Shown here: positions 9,307 to 17,984 of the stretch, piece by piece
How the letters are laid out: every line of letters starts with the position of its first letter
How positions within the stretch are numbered: the first letter of the stretch is position 1
Position numbers and translations under genes: made by a program
NCBI GenBank assembly: GCA_963778075.1
Contig: CAVZTJ010000006.1
Span: 199,214-263,213, forward strand
DNA: 64,000 nt
Direction: 5' to 3'
Origin: JASHPR01 sp963778075
Lineage (GTDB): Bacteria > Actinomycetota > Actinomycetes > Streptosporangiales > Streptosporangiaceae
The notes under the pieces: model-generated
What the model was told of the DNA's origin: nothing
The model's input: the letters and a program-made list of their open reading frames with translations, nothing else
The model's database searches: none

Positions 9307-9564
9307 GGGGACGGAACCGCCGTGGCCGGGAGCTCCCGGCGCGGCACGGGCCAGCAGGCAGCCGAACTCGACCACGCCACCGCCACGCACGTATTTGTCA
9401 CGACTGCCGATTAACGCGATCTGACGCCTGCACCGGAAGCACCCGAAGATCAGCCCGCCGACGACGGCCGCATCAACCTTGCGGAGTTGGATGAAGATCA
9501 GGCAGCGCCACCGCAAGCGTCGATAACGACCGCCGCGCCGTCCGGTGGCCAGTCGGGCACTGTC

Positions 9565-9825
9565 CTAGTTCGGGGGATTGTCCGCCACGAACGAAGCCCA
9601 CCGCTTCCGGCTGACGACGTAGCCGTCTTCCTGCAGCCGCCGCAGGGCCTTCACCACTGTGGCTCGAGACGCACTCAAACTCTCAGCGAGATTCCCAACG
9701 GTCGGTATCTGCTGCCCAGGTTGGTACTCGCCCGAGCCGATTCTCTCGCGAATCACGCGGTACACGTACTCGCTGGGAAGCTCGTGGCCGCGCTCCATGC
9801 AGTCATGATCCCCAAAAGGGAACAC
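9565..9825 (-). CDS. Short GntR-family winged-helix regulator
   Basis: 86 aa, essentially only the GntR DNA-binding domain: YVYRVIRERIGSGEYQPGQQIP, the LAESLSASRATVVKALRRLQ recognition helix region and the wing DGYVVSRKRWASFV. No effector domain (FCD/UTRA) follows, as in small regulators of actinomycete mobile elements and of small accessory genes. The start is ATG 9825; an internal ATG at 9798 would remove nine residues ahead of the domain and is equally possible. It is divergent from the cysteine-containing gene at 9921, with a TATAAT promoter and a repeated 8-mer between them, so auto-repression and control of that gene are likely (inference). Confidence 0.8.
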   Translation of the reverse strand: MFPFGDHDCMERGHELPSEYVYRVIRERIGSGEYQPGQQIPTVGNLAESLSASRATVVKALRRLQEDGYVVSRKRWASFVADNPPN

Positions 9826-9837
9826 GCCGCCGTACTG

Positions 9838-9862
9838 GTCGCGCTAGTCGCGCTGGTATAAT
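9838..9862 (+). promoter_or_regulatory. TATAAT -10 element with direct repeat GTCGCGCT (likely GntR operator)
   Basis: A perfect TATAAT (9857-9862) lies 59 bp before ATG 9921. Just upstream the 8-mer GTCGCGCT occurs twice, at 9838-9845 and 9847-9854, one helical turn apart, where a repressor would cover the -35 region. Perfect sigma-70 -10 boxes are rare in DNA of this GC content. Confidence 0.55.
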
Positions 9863-9920
9863 GTAGTCGTAGCGCGCAGCGCTCTCTGCGTGACCAAGCG
9901 CCAGAACTGGAGGGACATGC

Positions 9921-10388
9921 ATGGAGACCTTTGACGGCCGAGTGATCGACACCACAACCGGGCCTGTTGGTCTGGCCCTAGCCCTGCTGGAACAACACTG
10001 GCCATCCTGCCCGGCCTTGGAAGACAGCATCGACACCCGCGCTCCGGTCGGCCTTGAAGGCGACCCCCGCTACCTGATCGGTCGCCTGCAGCAAGCCCTG
10101 ACTGTCTTACTAGAGCAGGCTCTGCCGCCCATGGATGCGCAGACCGCTCTGCTGTCCCAGGCCCTCGGCGACGCCTTAGCCTGGCGCACTCACAAAGGCC
10201 GGTCCTGCGCCGCCTGTGACCAGTCTGGTGAAGAGTTCTGTGGCACGTGCACCGCCGACTGGGCGCAAGCGGACCGCTATCACGACCTCGCCCGCGCACT
10301 AGGCGCTGTGGACGACTTGCCCACTATCACCCGCGCCTGCAGCAAGACCAACCCTGGCTCGGTCAACGAGGGCGCCAGCCTCAGTTAA
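9921..10388 (+). CDS. Small protein with a CxxC...CxxC zinc-site-like motif, unknown function
   Basis: 155 aa. The N-terminal half is helical and Leu/Ala-rich. A central CAACDQSGEEFCGTC motif (about residues 94-108) has the spacing of a treble-clef or zinc-ribbon site, and a conserved-looking ADWAQADRYHDLARALG tail follows. I recognise this arrangement as a common actinomycete hypothetical protein found beside short GntR regulators, but I know of no function. ATG 9921 has GGAGGG eight bases upstream. The 3' end overlaps the convergent lipoprotein gene by 8 bp. Confidence 0.75.
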   Translation: METFDGRVIDTTTGPVGLALALLEQHWPSCPALEDSIDTRAPVGLEGDPRYLIGRLQQALTVLLEQALPPMDAQTALLSQALGDALAWRTHKGRSCAACDQSGEEFCGTCTADWAQADRYHDLARALGAVDDLPTITRACSKTNPGSVNEGASLS

Positions 10389-11562
10389 GGGTGGAGTCGA
10401 TCACGATCGGGTGGCCGCTGCTGTGGAAGAAGATGCCGGGGAAGCCGGCCGTGGAGAACTCGTCGCTTGGGTTGTTGTGCAGGGTTGAGTTCTTGATGGT
10501 CAGCGCGCCCTGATTGTTGTCCACGACGAAGAAGACGGCGCCGCCGCCCTCGCGGGCGGTGTTGCGGCGGATGACGGTGCCGGCGATGAGGACGTTGTAG
10601 TTGTCGCCGTCGGTGTAGATGGCGCCGCCACTGCCACCGCCTGCCGTGCCGGACTGGGCTGGGTTGGCGCCGAAGCCGACGGCCCTGTTGTTGATCATTA
10701 GGCTGTTGAAGACGTCCCAGTTGACGTCGATGCTGCTCAGCGCGCCGCCGTTGGAGCACACACCACCGCGGAACGTGTCGCTGGTGATGTAGACGGGCCG
10801 GTTGCGCCATTGGGCCAGCGCGCGGATCGCCGCGCCGCCGAGGTCCGGGCCGCTCTTGTAGCAGCGGTTGCTGATGAACCGGGAGTTGACCACTTTGAGC
10901 TGGCCACCCTCGGCGTAGATGGCGCCGCCGCCGTAGAACGAAGTCGCGGTCTGCCGGACGGCTGAGTACCCGTCCTCGAGGGTCAGGTTCTGGACGATCA
11001 GCTTCGGCCACTGCTGGTTGAAGCAGTCGCTGGTGGTCCAGATCTGCTTCTTGTCGCACGTATTCATGTAGAGGATCTGGTGTTTGCCGCCACCGCTGAG
11101 CGTGACGCGGTTGCCGCCGTCCAGGACGACCCGGTGGCTGGTGTTCACGACCTTCGCAGTCGCGTTCATCGTGATGGTCACCGGCTTCGGGCCGCAGTTG
11201 AATGTGATCACCCCACCCTTGGCCACTGCTCGTACGACGGCGGCCGAGGTGCAGCTCGCGGGCGTGCCGTTGCCGATGACGCGGTTCGGGTGGCTGGCAT
11301 TCACGGCCCGGGCCGCGCGCGGCACGAACGCGTGGCCATTCGGGTTGCCAGCGGCGGGAAGGGCCTGTGAGGCAGCGGCCTGGGTCGTCCGCGCGGCCGT
11401 AGGTGTGGGCTTGGACGACGGAGTCTTCGCGGTCTTGCTCGCTGCGGAGTTCGACGCCGTCAGCGTCGCACTGTGCGGGGCTGCGGTGGTCGCGCAAGCA
11501 GTGAGCGCGAGACCCGCGGCAGCAGCGGCCATTCCTGCAGCAATGCCACGCATGAGTCGCAT
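10381..11562 (-). CDS. Secreted lipoprotein with right-handed beta-helix domain
   Basis: 393 aa from ATG 11562 (a longer start at 11634 would put 24 polar residues before the signal peptide). The signal peptide ends in the lipobox LTAC, then comes a Ser/Thr/Ala-rich linker of about 80 residues. The rest shows repeated short strands with G-G-A-I and N-S-x-F/L-x-x-N rungs (GGGAIYAEGG, GGAIYTDGD, EGGGAVFFV, KNSTLHNN) typical of pectin-lyase-like parallel beta-helices. Such proteins bind or cleave surface polysaccharide. No lyase or hydrolase active site could be assigned. It lies 55 bp downstream of the 593-aa gene on the same strand and may be the last gene of that operon. Confidence 0.75.
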   Translation of the reverse strand: MRLMRGIAAGMAAAAAGLALTACATTAAPHSATLTASNSAASKTAKTPSSKPTPTAARTTQAAASQALPAAGNPNGHAFVPRAARAVNASHPNRVIGNGTPASCTSAAVVRAVAKGGVITFNCGPKPVTITMNATAKVVNTSHRVVLDGGNRVTLSGGGKHQILYMNTCDKKQIWTTSDCFNQQWPKLIVQNLTLEDGYSAVRQTATSFYGGGAIYAEGGQLKVVNSRFISNRCYKSGPDLGGAAIRALAQWRNRPVYITSDTFRGGVCSNGGALSSIDVNWDVFNSLMINNRAVGFGANPAQSGTAGGGSGGAIYTDGDNYNVLIAGTVIRRNTAREGGGAVFFVVDNNQGALTIKNSTLHNNPSDEFSTAGFPGIFFHSSGHPIVIDSTLN

Positions 11563-11617
11563 GCGCCAGATGGTAGTGGTGTCGCTAATGCCTCCGTGGT
11601 CATCTTGGCGGGAAAGG

Positions 11618-13399
11618 TCATCCAGCCCCGCCACCTACCCGGTGTGGCGCTATTGCTGGCCGGGCGGGGAGCGGCTGCACCAGGTCGAATGCCAGCCCCG
11701 ACCAGCCTGGCCCGAGACCTGGCTGGTTGCGGTGCGCGAGCCAGGTGAGGGTGGATCCGTCGGTCCACCGGACCCGGCGGAAGTAGCGGGTCACCTCGGC
11801 GCCCGCCGGAGGAATCGTCTCGTCGGCGACGAAGAACGGCTGGCCCGGCTGGAGCAGGTTCGCGGCTGCGTGCACGTCGCCGTAGCCCGGGCGGACCAGG
11901 ATCCCGCGGCGGAAGTACAGCTGTCCCGAGGGCGCTACCACGGGCACCATCGGGATCCAGTTCGCCGGCGGTATCTGCTCCGCGGTGTAGGTCTGCGCTG
12001 GGCCGCCGGGCGTCTGCGCGGGCAGCGGCGGCTGAGGGTAGGCCGCGTCGAACTCGAAGGCCAGCTGGGTCGCGTCGACCGGCGCGTCGAGCGGTCCCTG
12101 CAGCTGGCTCTCGACGGCCCAGGACATCGCGGCCATGTCGTCGCGCAGGAAGTAGACGTCTTCCAGGGGCGTGCCATCGGCCACCGCGGCGCACTTCGGC
12201 GGCATCATGATGAACGGCGACCGGCCCGCGGGCCCGGCGAGCTTGAACATGCTCCACGCACCGCTGTCCGCTGGCTCGATGACGGTGCGGACGCCGAAGG
12301 TGTCGGTGACCACGAGCGTGGTCACCTGCGACAGCGAGCCCACGTCCGTTGGCACCGGGACGTAGAACCAGTCGTTGCCGTAGACCAGGGCGAACTCCAT
12401 GACCAGCAGGGTGGCGAGGTCGGTCTGGGCGGGCTGGAGCGCGCCGTAGTCGGTGGCCGCGTCCTCGAACTGCCACCAGCGGGGCGGGGGCATGCCGCGG
12501 AAGGTGACGTGGTTCGGCAGGAAGTTGAACGTCTGGACGGTGAGCGCGGCCGAAGCCGGGGTGCCTCCAGTCGGCGCGCCTGGCGCCGGTGCGTCTGCCG
12601 CCGCTGCGCCTCCGGCCGGCGCCGAGGCGGCGGCCGAAGCGAGCGAGAAGGAGTACCAGTCCAGGTCGCCGCCCGGGAAGTCGGGGGCGGTGAGCGTGGT
12701 CGTTCCGGTGCTGACGGCAGAGGTGACCGTTGCGGCGTAGTCGAGGCGTCGGGGCTGCCAGGCTGCATCGCCAGCGGGTTCTGAGTACAGCGACGCGCGG
12801 TAGGCGACCAGGTCGGCGAGCACCCCTGGGATGTGCGGCTCGGACGCCTCCGGCGGCAGCGGCGGCGTTGGGGTGCCACCCGCCTGGGCGACCGCGTACG
12901 CAGCGGCGAGCGCGACCCCGTCTACGACGCGGCCGGCCAGGGTTGCCCGGACCGCGCGGCCGGTCGGATCCTCGGGCGCGTCGGCGGGCACGGTCGCGGC
13001 GATGGGGTAGGCGGTGCGCAGCGCCGTGATCACCGCGGTCGCGGTGGCGGGCGGCACGGCGGCCCGGATCGCCGCCTCTGCGTGCAGGCCGAGCTGCGCC
13101 GAGCCGCGCACGCTGAGTGTGACCGGGACGCGTTCCACGTGCGGCTCGAGCGGCACGGCGGCGTCGTAAGGCGCCAGCCCGGTGCCGGCGCTGTTCGGCG
13201 CATACCCGGTGAGCGGCTGTGACTGGACGCTCATCACGGCCTGGACCGGGGAGCCCGCGTCGGTTCCGTCCAGCTCGCCGACCTGCCACTGCCGGGCGAG
13301 CATCCACAACGGGTCGCGTACCTGTGCCTGCAGGCTGCGGTCCATGGAGGCGTCGCGTGGCTGCGGCTCCAGCCTGGTCCACAGTGTCACCGATGCCAT
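11618..13399 (-). CDS. 593-aa protein of unknown function, last core gene of the DUF6603 operon
   Basis: No named domain recognised. The N-terminus WTRLEPQPRDASMDRSLQAQ followed by DPLWMLARQWQVGELDG is a distinctive block that looks strongly conserved (aromatic, charged, low in Ala), unlike the Ala/Pro-rich linkers at about 245-280. The middle carries strand-rich segments (LTVQTFNFLPNHVTFRGMPPP, WWQFEDAATDYG, VYGNDWFYVPVP). There is no signal peptide and no membrane helix, so the protein is probably cytosolic. It begins 5 bp after the stop of the 1526-aa gene, so the two are co-translated. The start ATG 13399 gives the conserved-looking N-terminus. Function unknown. Confidence 0.8.
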   Translation of the reverse strand: MASVTLWTRLEPQPRDASMDRSLQAQVRDPLWMLARQWQVGELDGTDAGSPVQAVMSVQSQPLTGYAPNSAGTGLAPYDAAVPLEPHVERVPVTLSVRGSAQLGLHAEAAIRAAVPPATATAVITALRTAYPIAATVPADAPEDPTGRAVRATLAGRVVDGVALAAAYAVAQAGGTPTPPLPPEASEPHIPGVLADLVAYRASLYSEPAGDAAWQPRRLDYAATVTSAVSTGTTTLTAPDFPGGDLDWYSFSLASAAASAPAGGAAAADAPAPGAPTGGTPASAALTVQTFNFLPNHVTFRGMPPPRWWQFEDAATDYGALQPAQTDLATLLVMEFALVYGNDWFYVPVPTDVGSLSQVTTLVVTDTFGVRTVIEPADSGAWSMFKLAGPAGRSPFIMMPPKCAAVADGTPLEDVYFLRDDMAAMSWAVESQLQGPLDAPVDATQLAFEFDAAYPQPPLPAQTPGGPAQTYTAEQIPPANWIPMVPVVAPSGQLYFRRGILVRPGYGDVHAAANLLQPGQPFFVADETIPPAGAEVTRYFRRVRWTDGSTLTWLAHRNQPGLGPGWSGLAFDLVQPLPARPAIAPHRVGGGAG

Positions 13400-13403
13400 T
13401 TGC

Positions 13404-16400
13404 TCAGACCTCCGGCGGAAGCCGCAGCGCGGTCCGGATAGGGAAGAGGGGCATCGAGACGGTGTCCTCCTCCAGGTTGAACGGGAAGTACAGCGCCGGG
13501 AGCACCTGCCCGACCGCGCCGACCGAGGCGAGATCCACGGTGCGCACCTGTGCTAGCTGCAGCGTCTCCCGCAGGACTTGGGCGATGGTTGCGTCGTCCC
13601 AGCCCTTGCGCAGGTCCGGGCATGCCGCCAGCAGCATGGCCGAGGGCGCCCGGGACGCCGGCTCGTCGTCGTTGAAGGCGACGCCCGCGCTTTCGGTGGC
13701 AGCGGGTATGCGCTCCGGCCAGCCGTCGATGAACAGGCCGGACCACGAGAGCGCTGTGTCGGTGACGTGCCCGGTCACCAGCGCCATGATCGCTACCCGC
13801 CCGTTCGCCGGCTGTGCACCCGGCGCGAGCGGCAGGGCCAGCCAGCGGTCGCCGGTGGTCGCTGGAAGCTGCGCGATCCCGAGCGGCGGCGGCGTCGCGC
13901 CCGAGACCAGCGAGGCCAGCAGCAGGGCGAGGTCGAGCCGGGACATGCCAGGACGCACGTGCGTCAGCTGCTGCCGCCACCGTTCGACTGCCAGGTCGGT
14001 CGCACCGATCGCGGCCGGGTCCTGCGCGAACGCCGTGCGCAGGGCGGGGTCGGGCGGCGTGAACCTGGGCAGCACGAGCAGGCCCTGGCCGAAGGCCGCG
14101 TCCAGCATTGCCAGCGCGGGCGCGGGATCGGCGGGCTGCAGCGTGATCCCCGCCATCGCGGTGGCCCGGGCGGCGAGCGCGGTGTGCAGCGTCGCCGCCT
14201 GCGTGGCCAGCAGCGGGTCGGGCCCGGAACCGAGCCTGGACGGCGGGATCGCTCCGGGCAGCCCGTAGCCGCAGGCGGCGACGATCGCGCCGCGCGCCAA
14301 GTCCGGCGCGAGGGTCCCTTCTGCCGCGCTGGCCAGGTCGTCGACCGTCGCGGTCAGGGCGGTCTGCGCGGTAGTGGCCCGGTTGTTCAGCTCCCCGACG
14401 TCGATGCCATCCGGCACGGTCGCGTTCGGTGTCGCGAGGTCGCTGGCGGCCAGCGCCCGCGCGCCGGCGATCAGGTCCGCGGCGCAGCGTGCCACGTTGA
14501 TCAGGTCGGCGAAGCCCACCGCCGGCGGCGCGGCAGCCGGGTAGCTGACCGTCACGTCCGTGGCCCCTACGGGCACGGCCTGGTAGATGATCCGGTCGTC
14601 AAGCTCCGAGCGGCCGCCCTGGGTGTTGGTGCGGCTCATCGCCAGCACATCGAGCGGCCCGGCGCGCAGGTCGCTGAGCCGTACGGTGGCCGTTACCGGT
14701 GGAGCGGGAGCCACCGTGTAGGTCACCGTGGCCTCGATCGCGGACGGGTCGGGAAGCAGCGCGGAGCCCCAGGCGTCCAGCCACGGCTCCGCCAGTGACC
14801 GCGGCGTCGCCGGGATGGCGGCCCAGGCGGCTGCGCGGGCGGGCGGCCCGGCGAGCAGCGCGCACACCCGCTGGATGTGGTCGGTTCCCCCGCGCGGGGT
14901 GACGACGACCTGCGGATTGGGCATCTGCTGCGCCTGCGAGAGGCCGTCGAACGTGCCGCCGGTCCGCACTGGGTTCCCGCGCATCGCCTGGTAGACGGCC
15001 TCGGCAACGCCCACGTCGCTGACCGCGTCCACGGTGTCGTCCAGGACGGCGAAGAGCGCCAGCAGTTTGTCCCGGTCGCTGCCCGGGGCCGGCAGGCCGG
15101 GACCCCAGGCGCCGGTCGCTGCCAGGGCACCGGCCTGGCGCGCCCGGTCCAGAGCTAGCGCGTCGACAACCTGGGATGCGCCCGCCGACGCGTCATCCGG
15201 CGAGGTGGGTGTCAGCTTGCCGACGACGAGTGGGTAGGCGTCGCGCAGCGGCTGTATGTACTGGTCGAGGTCGGCGGAATGCATGCTGGTTTCCAGCTGA
15301 TACCCGAGCAGCGCGCCGAGCTGCTGTCCCTGCTGGACGCCTTCCAGCAGGTAGAGGGCCGAGCGGACCCGGTCGGAGGAAAGGTCGATGGCGAGCAGCC
15401 CATCCTCGTCCCCGCCCTGGTGTGAGAGGTAGCCGCTGCGCAGCACCGCGCCGGCCGCAGCCTGAGACATCGAAGGCGCGTGGATGAAGCCGCCGTTGCC
15501 GGCCGGGGCCTGCTGCGGCGGCGCCGGTTTCGGGGCACCGGGGAACAGCCGGGCGCGCCGCTCGTCTAGTTCGGCAACCAGCTTGGCGCCCGCCGGACCG
15601 GCCGGCGCGGCCGCGGCCGCCGGGCGCAGGTTCTGCACGAAGCCGTACGCTCCGGCCAGCACGCCACCCGAGCCACCCGAGCCGCCGGAGCGGCTCGCAG
15701 CGCCCGCCGCGCCCGCGCCGCTGTCCCCGCCACCGCCGCCCGTGGCGCCGCCGTTGCTGGACGCCATCCGCTGCGCGGTCAGCCGCGCGGTGGCCAGGGC
15801 GGTCACCCAGGCGTCCAGCCGGTGACTGCAGATGTCGAGCGTTTCGGTCAGCAGGCGGTCCAGCTCCGCGGTGGGCAGCGCGGCCAGCCGGTCCATGCTG
15901 GCCTGCAGGTCGGCGAGCCGCTCGAACGGTGATCCTGGCTCAGGGCGCAGCGTGACCAGGTAGTCCGCCCAGGTAACGGCGGAGCCGGCGGACACCGGCC
16001 TGGCCAGCACTTGCCACGGCGTGACCACGGCCGTGTCGATCCCGACTAGCTCCTGTTCCCTGGTCTGCTCAACCTCCAGTTCCCCGGAGGCGACCTGGGC
16101 GGACTGGGCCAGCGTCACGTAATCGAGCAGGACCGACTGGCGCAGGATCTTGTAGAGCAGGCTGTCCGGCACCGCCGGGCCCGGGTAGTTGTTCGCCTGG
16201 ATGTCGGCGATCGCCGCCGAGCGCAGCCAGGTGATGTAGTTGACCTGCTGCCCGCCCAGGTTCGCGTCGGCGGGCAGCGGATCAGTCTCGGACAGCGGTC
16301 CGTCGGTGACCGTCGGCGCGGAGACCGGGAAGTCCAGCGGGATCAGGCCGGTGTGGATGACCCGGGGGTCCCAGGTCGTGTAGTCGACCGCGTCGAGCTG

Positions 16401-17984
16401 CGTCCGCCCGGCCGCCAGGTGCAGCTGCCACCACTCCGAAGCCCCGTTTGAGGGCACGGCGAGGAAGCTCATCAGGTTCCACAGCAGCTTGTCGCCGAGG
16501 ACGTGCCGACCGCGGAACGCCATCGAGCTGGCGTCCATGCCGAGCACGTGCAGCAGGTCGGCGTCGGGGTCGCCGGGGGTGGCGCCGACGTGCGGTGCCG
16601 CGGAGGCGCTCCCGGTCCAGGTCGGCAGCAGCCGCCGCGCCATCTGCAGCACCGCGGCCTCGACGGGATCGCCGGGGTCGGGCACCCACAGGGCGGTGGA
16701 GGTGACCGGCAGGATGCCGTACGGCGTCTGGCCAACGGCGATCGCGGGCAGCGGGCCGCGCGGCCGGACGTTCGCGACCGTCCAGGTGCGGGCCAGCTCG
16801 ATTTGCGCCTCGGTCAGCCCGCCGTCGCCGAGCTGGCCCAGGAAGTACCCGAGCATGGCCGGCCACAGCGCAGTGACCATGTCCTGGCCGTCGCGTATGT
16901 CGTATCGGTCGGCGAACCTGATGTGCTCGAAGGTCGCCACCGGCACGCCGAGCAGCGTGGCCGCGACCGGCCCGTCGGCGGCGGGGTCCGAGGTCAGCGG
17001 GGGACCGAGTTCGGTCGCGTAGCTGATCTGCTCGCCCGGGTCGTCCCGCGAGTAGAACGACGGCGCGTCCGCCGTGTTTTTGGTCGGCGAGCCCTGCGGC
17101 ACGAACGTCAGGCCGCCGGAGTAGTGGTGATCGCTGAGCAGCGCCGCCACGGCGGCGGAGTCGTCCGCCTGGTCCGAGAGCCCGTAGACGAGGACTCGGT
17201 CGAAGCCGGCCGCCCGTTCGTCGGATGTGATCGGGATCCGCATCGCCATCCCGGCTGCCTGCGCGGCCTCGAAGTCCACCAGCCAGCGCATGCCCGCGTC
17301 CACCGGCAGGCCGTCCGGGAAGCCGGACGTTAGCGACGGGTCCGCGGGGGACAGGGACACCGCGAGATCGCTGGTGATGGCGGACCCGGTAAACGTCGTG
17401 ACCGTTCCCGAGCTCTCCAGGACGACGGTCCAGGCCGGCGGGAGCATCGCGGCGGTGGACGGCGCATCCCAGGCACTGCCGGACAGCGGCGGGCTCGGCG
17501 GCTGCGGCGGCGGGTCCGGCGTGCCACCGGGCGGCGTGGGCGCCGTGGGGCGCTGCGCGATGTTGACCGGCGTGGTCTGCAGCACGATCCACGCGGCGCG
17601 TGGCCCGCCGTAGCGGCCGGCCAGGCCGCGCCACGGGGCCTGCGCGTCGTCCGGCGGCGGCGGGTTCCCGGCCAGCCAGAGCGCGTTCCAGTAGTCGTTG
17701 CCCGCCGCCTGCTCGGCCGAGGTCAGCTCGGGGTGATGCCCGTTGACCATGATCTGGTCGGGGTAGACGCGGATCCACAGCTCGCTCGTGTCGCCGGTGT
17801 CCGCGAAGCGGGTCTCGATCCGGACCGGGTACAGCAGCAGCGGCGTCGCGCCGTTCACGCCCGTGCCCCCGCCAGTCGCGACGGCGTCCCCGCCAGTCAC
17901 GACTGTGTTCCCGGCGGTCGCGACGGCGTCCCCTGCGCCCACCACGGCGTCCCCGCCAGTCGCGACGGCATCTCCGGCGGTCAC
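13404..17984 (-). CDS. Giant 1526-aa protein of unknown function
   Basis: The GTG start at 17984 overlaps the previous stop as GTGA; the same frame stays open further upstream, but there it has the composition of an antisense frame. The first ~40 residues are five heptad repeats of GDAVATG type. Next comes a well-structured block with LLLYPVRIETRF, LWIRVYPDQIMVNGHHPELT and a Trp-rich DYWNALWLAG segment, then alternating globular parts and Pro/Gly/Ser-rich linkers (about 915-960 is almost pure Gly/Ser/Ala). No catalytic motif, signal peptide or transmembrane segment is evident. Size, absence of export signals and fixed gene order suggest a structural or scaffold subunit; this is inference. Confidence 0.8.
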   Translation of the reverse strand: MTAGDAVATGGDAVVGAGDAVATAGNTVVTGGDAVATGGGTGVNGATPLLLYPVRIETRFADTGDTSELWIRVYPDQIMVNGHHPELTSAEQAAGNDYWNALWLAGNPPPPDDAQAPWRGLAGRYGGPRAAWIVLQTTPVNIAQRPTAPTPPGGTPDPPPQPPSPPLSGSAWDAPSTAAMLPPAWTVVLESSGTVTTFTGSAITSDLAVSLSPADPSLTSGFPDGLPVDAGMRWLVDFEAAQAAGMAMRIPITSDERAAGFDRVLVYGLSDQADDSAAVAALLSDHHYSGGLTFVPQGSPTKNTADAPSFYSRDDPGEQISYATELGPPLTSDPAADGPVAATLLGVPVATFEHIRFADRYDIRDGQDMVTALWPAMLGYFLGQLGDGGLTEAQIELARTWTVANVRPRGPLPAIAVGQTPYGILPVTSTALWVPDPGDPVEAAVLQMARRLLPTWTGSASAAPHVGATPGDPDADLLHVLGMDASSMAFRGRHVLGDKLLWNLMSFLAVPSNGASEWWQLHLAAGRTQLDAVDYTTWDPRVIHTGLIPLDFPVSAPTVTDGPLSETDPLPADANLGGQQVNYITWLRSAAIADIQANNYPGPAVPDSLLYKILRQSVLLDYVTLAQSAQVASGELEVEQTREQELVGIDTAVVTPWQVLARPVSAGSAVTWADYLVTLRPEPGSPFERLADLQASMDRLAALPTAELDRLLTETLDICSHRLDAWVTALATARLTAQRMASSNGGATGGGGGDSGAGAAGAASRSGGSGGSGGVLAGAYGFVQNLRPAAAAAPAGPAGAKLVAELDERRARLFPGAPKPAPPQQAPAGNGGFIHAPSMSQAAAGAVLRSGYLSHQGGDEDGLLAIDLSSDRVRSALYLLEGVQQGQQLGALLGYQLETSMHSADLDQYIQPLRDAYPLVVGKLTPTSPDDASAGASQVVDALALDRARQAGALAATGAWGPGLPAPGSDRDKLLALFAVLDDTVDAVSDVGVAEAVYQAMRGNPVRTGGTFDGLSQAQQMPNPQVVVTPRGGTDHIQRVCALLAGPPARAAAWAAIPATPRSLAEPWLDAWGSALLPDPSAIEATVTYTVAPAPPVTATVRLSDLRAGPLDVLAMSRTNTQGGRSELDDRIIYQAVPVGATDVTVSYPAAAPPAVGFADLINVARCAADLIAGARALAASDLATPNATVPDGIDVGELNNRATTAQTALTATVDDLASAAEGTLAPDLARGAIVAACGYGLPGAIPPSRLGSGPDPLLATQAATLHTALAARATAMAGITLQPADPAPALAMLDAAFGQGLLVLPRFTPPDPALRTAFAQDPAAIGATDLAVERWRQQLTHVRPGMSRLDLALLLASLVSGATPPPLGIAQLPATTGDRWLALPLAPGAQPANGRVAIMALVTGHVTDTALSWSGLFIDGWPERIPAATESAGVAFNDDEPASRAPSAMLLAACPDLRKGWDDATIAQVLRETLQLAQVRTVDLASVGAVGQVLPALYFPFNLEEDTVSMPLFPIRTALRLPPEV
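17871..17975 (-). repeat. Five tandem 21-bp units encoding GDAVATG-like heptads
   Basis: Residues 4-38 of the 1526-aa protein read as GDAVATG, GDAVVGA, GDAVATA, GNTVVTG, GDAVATG. At DNA level these are imperfect 21-bp tandem repeats. Such repeats expand and shrink by slippage, so the copy number may vary between strains. Confidence 0.8.

Noticed and set aside
17871..17975. CRISPR-like array
   Set aside because: The units are 21-bp contiguous coding repeats without spacers and keep the reading frame.
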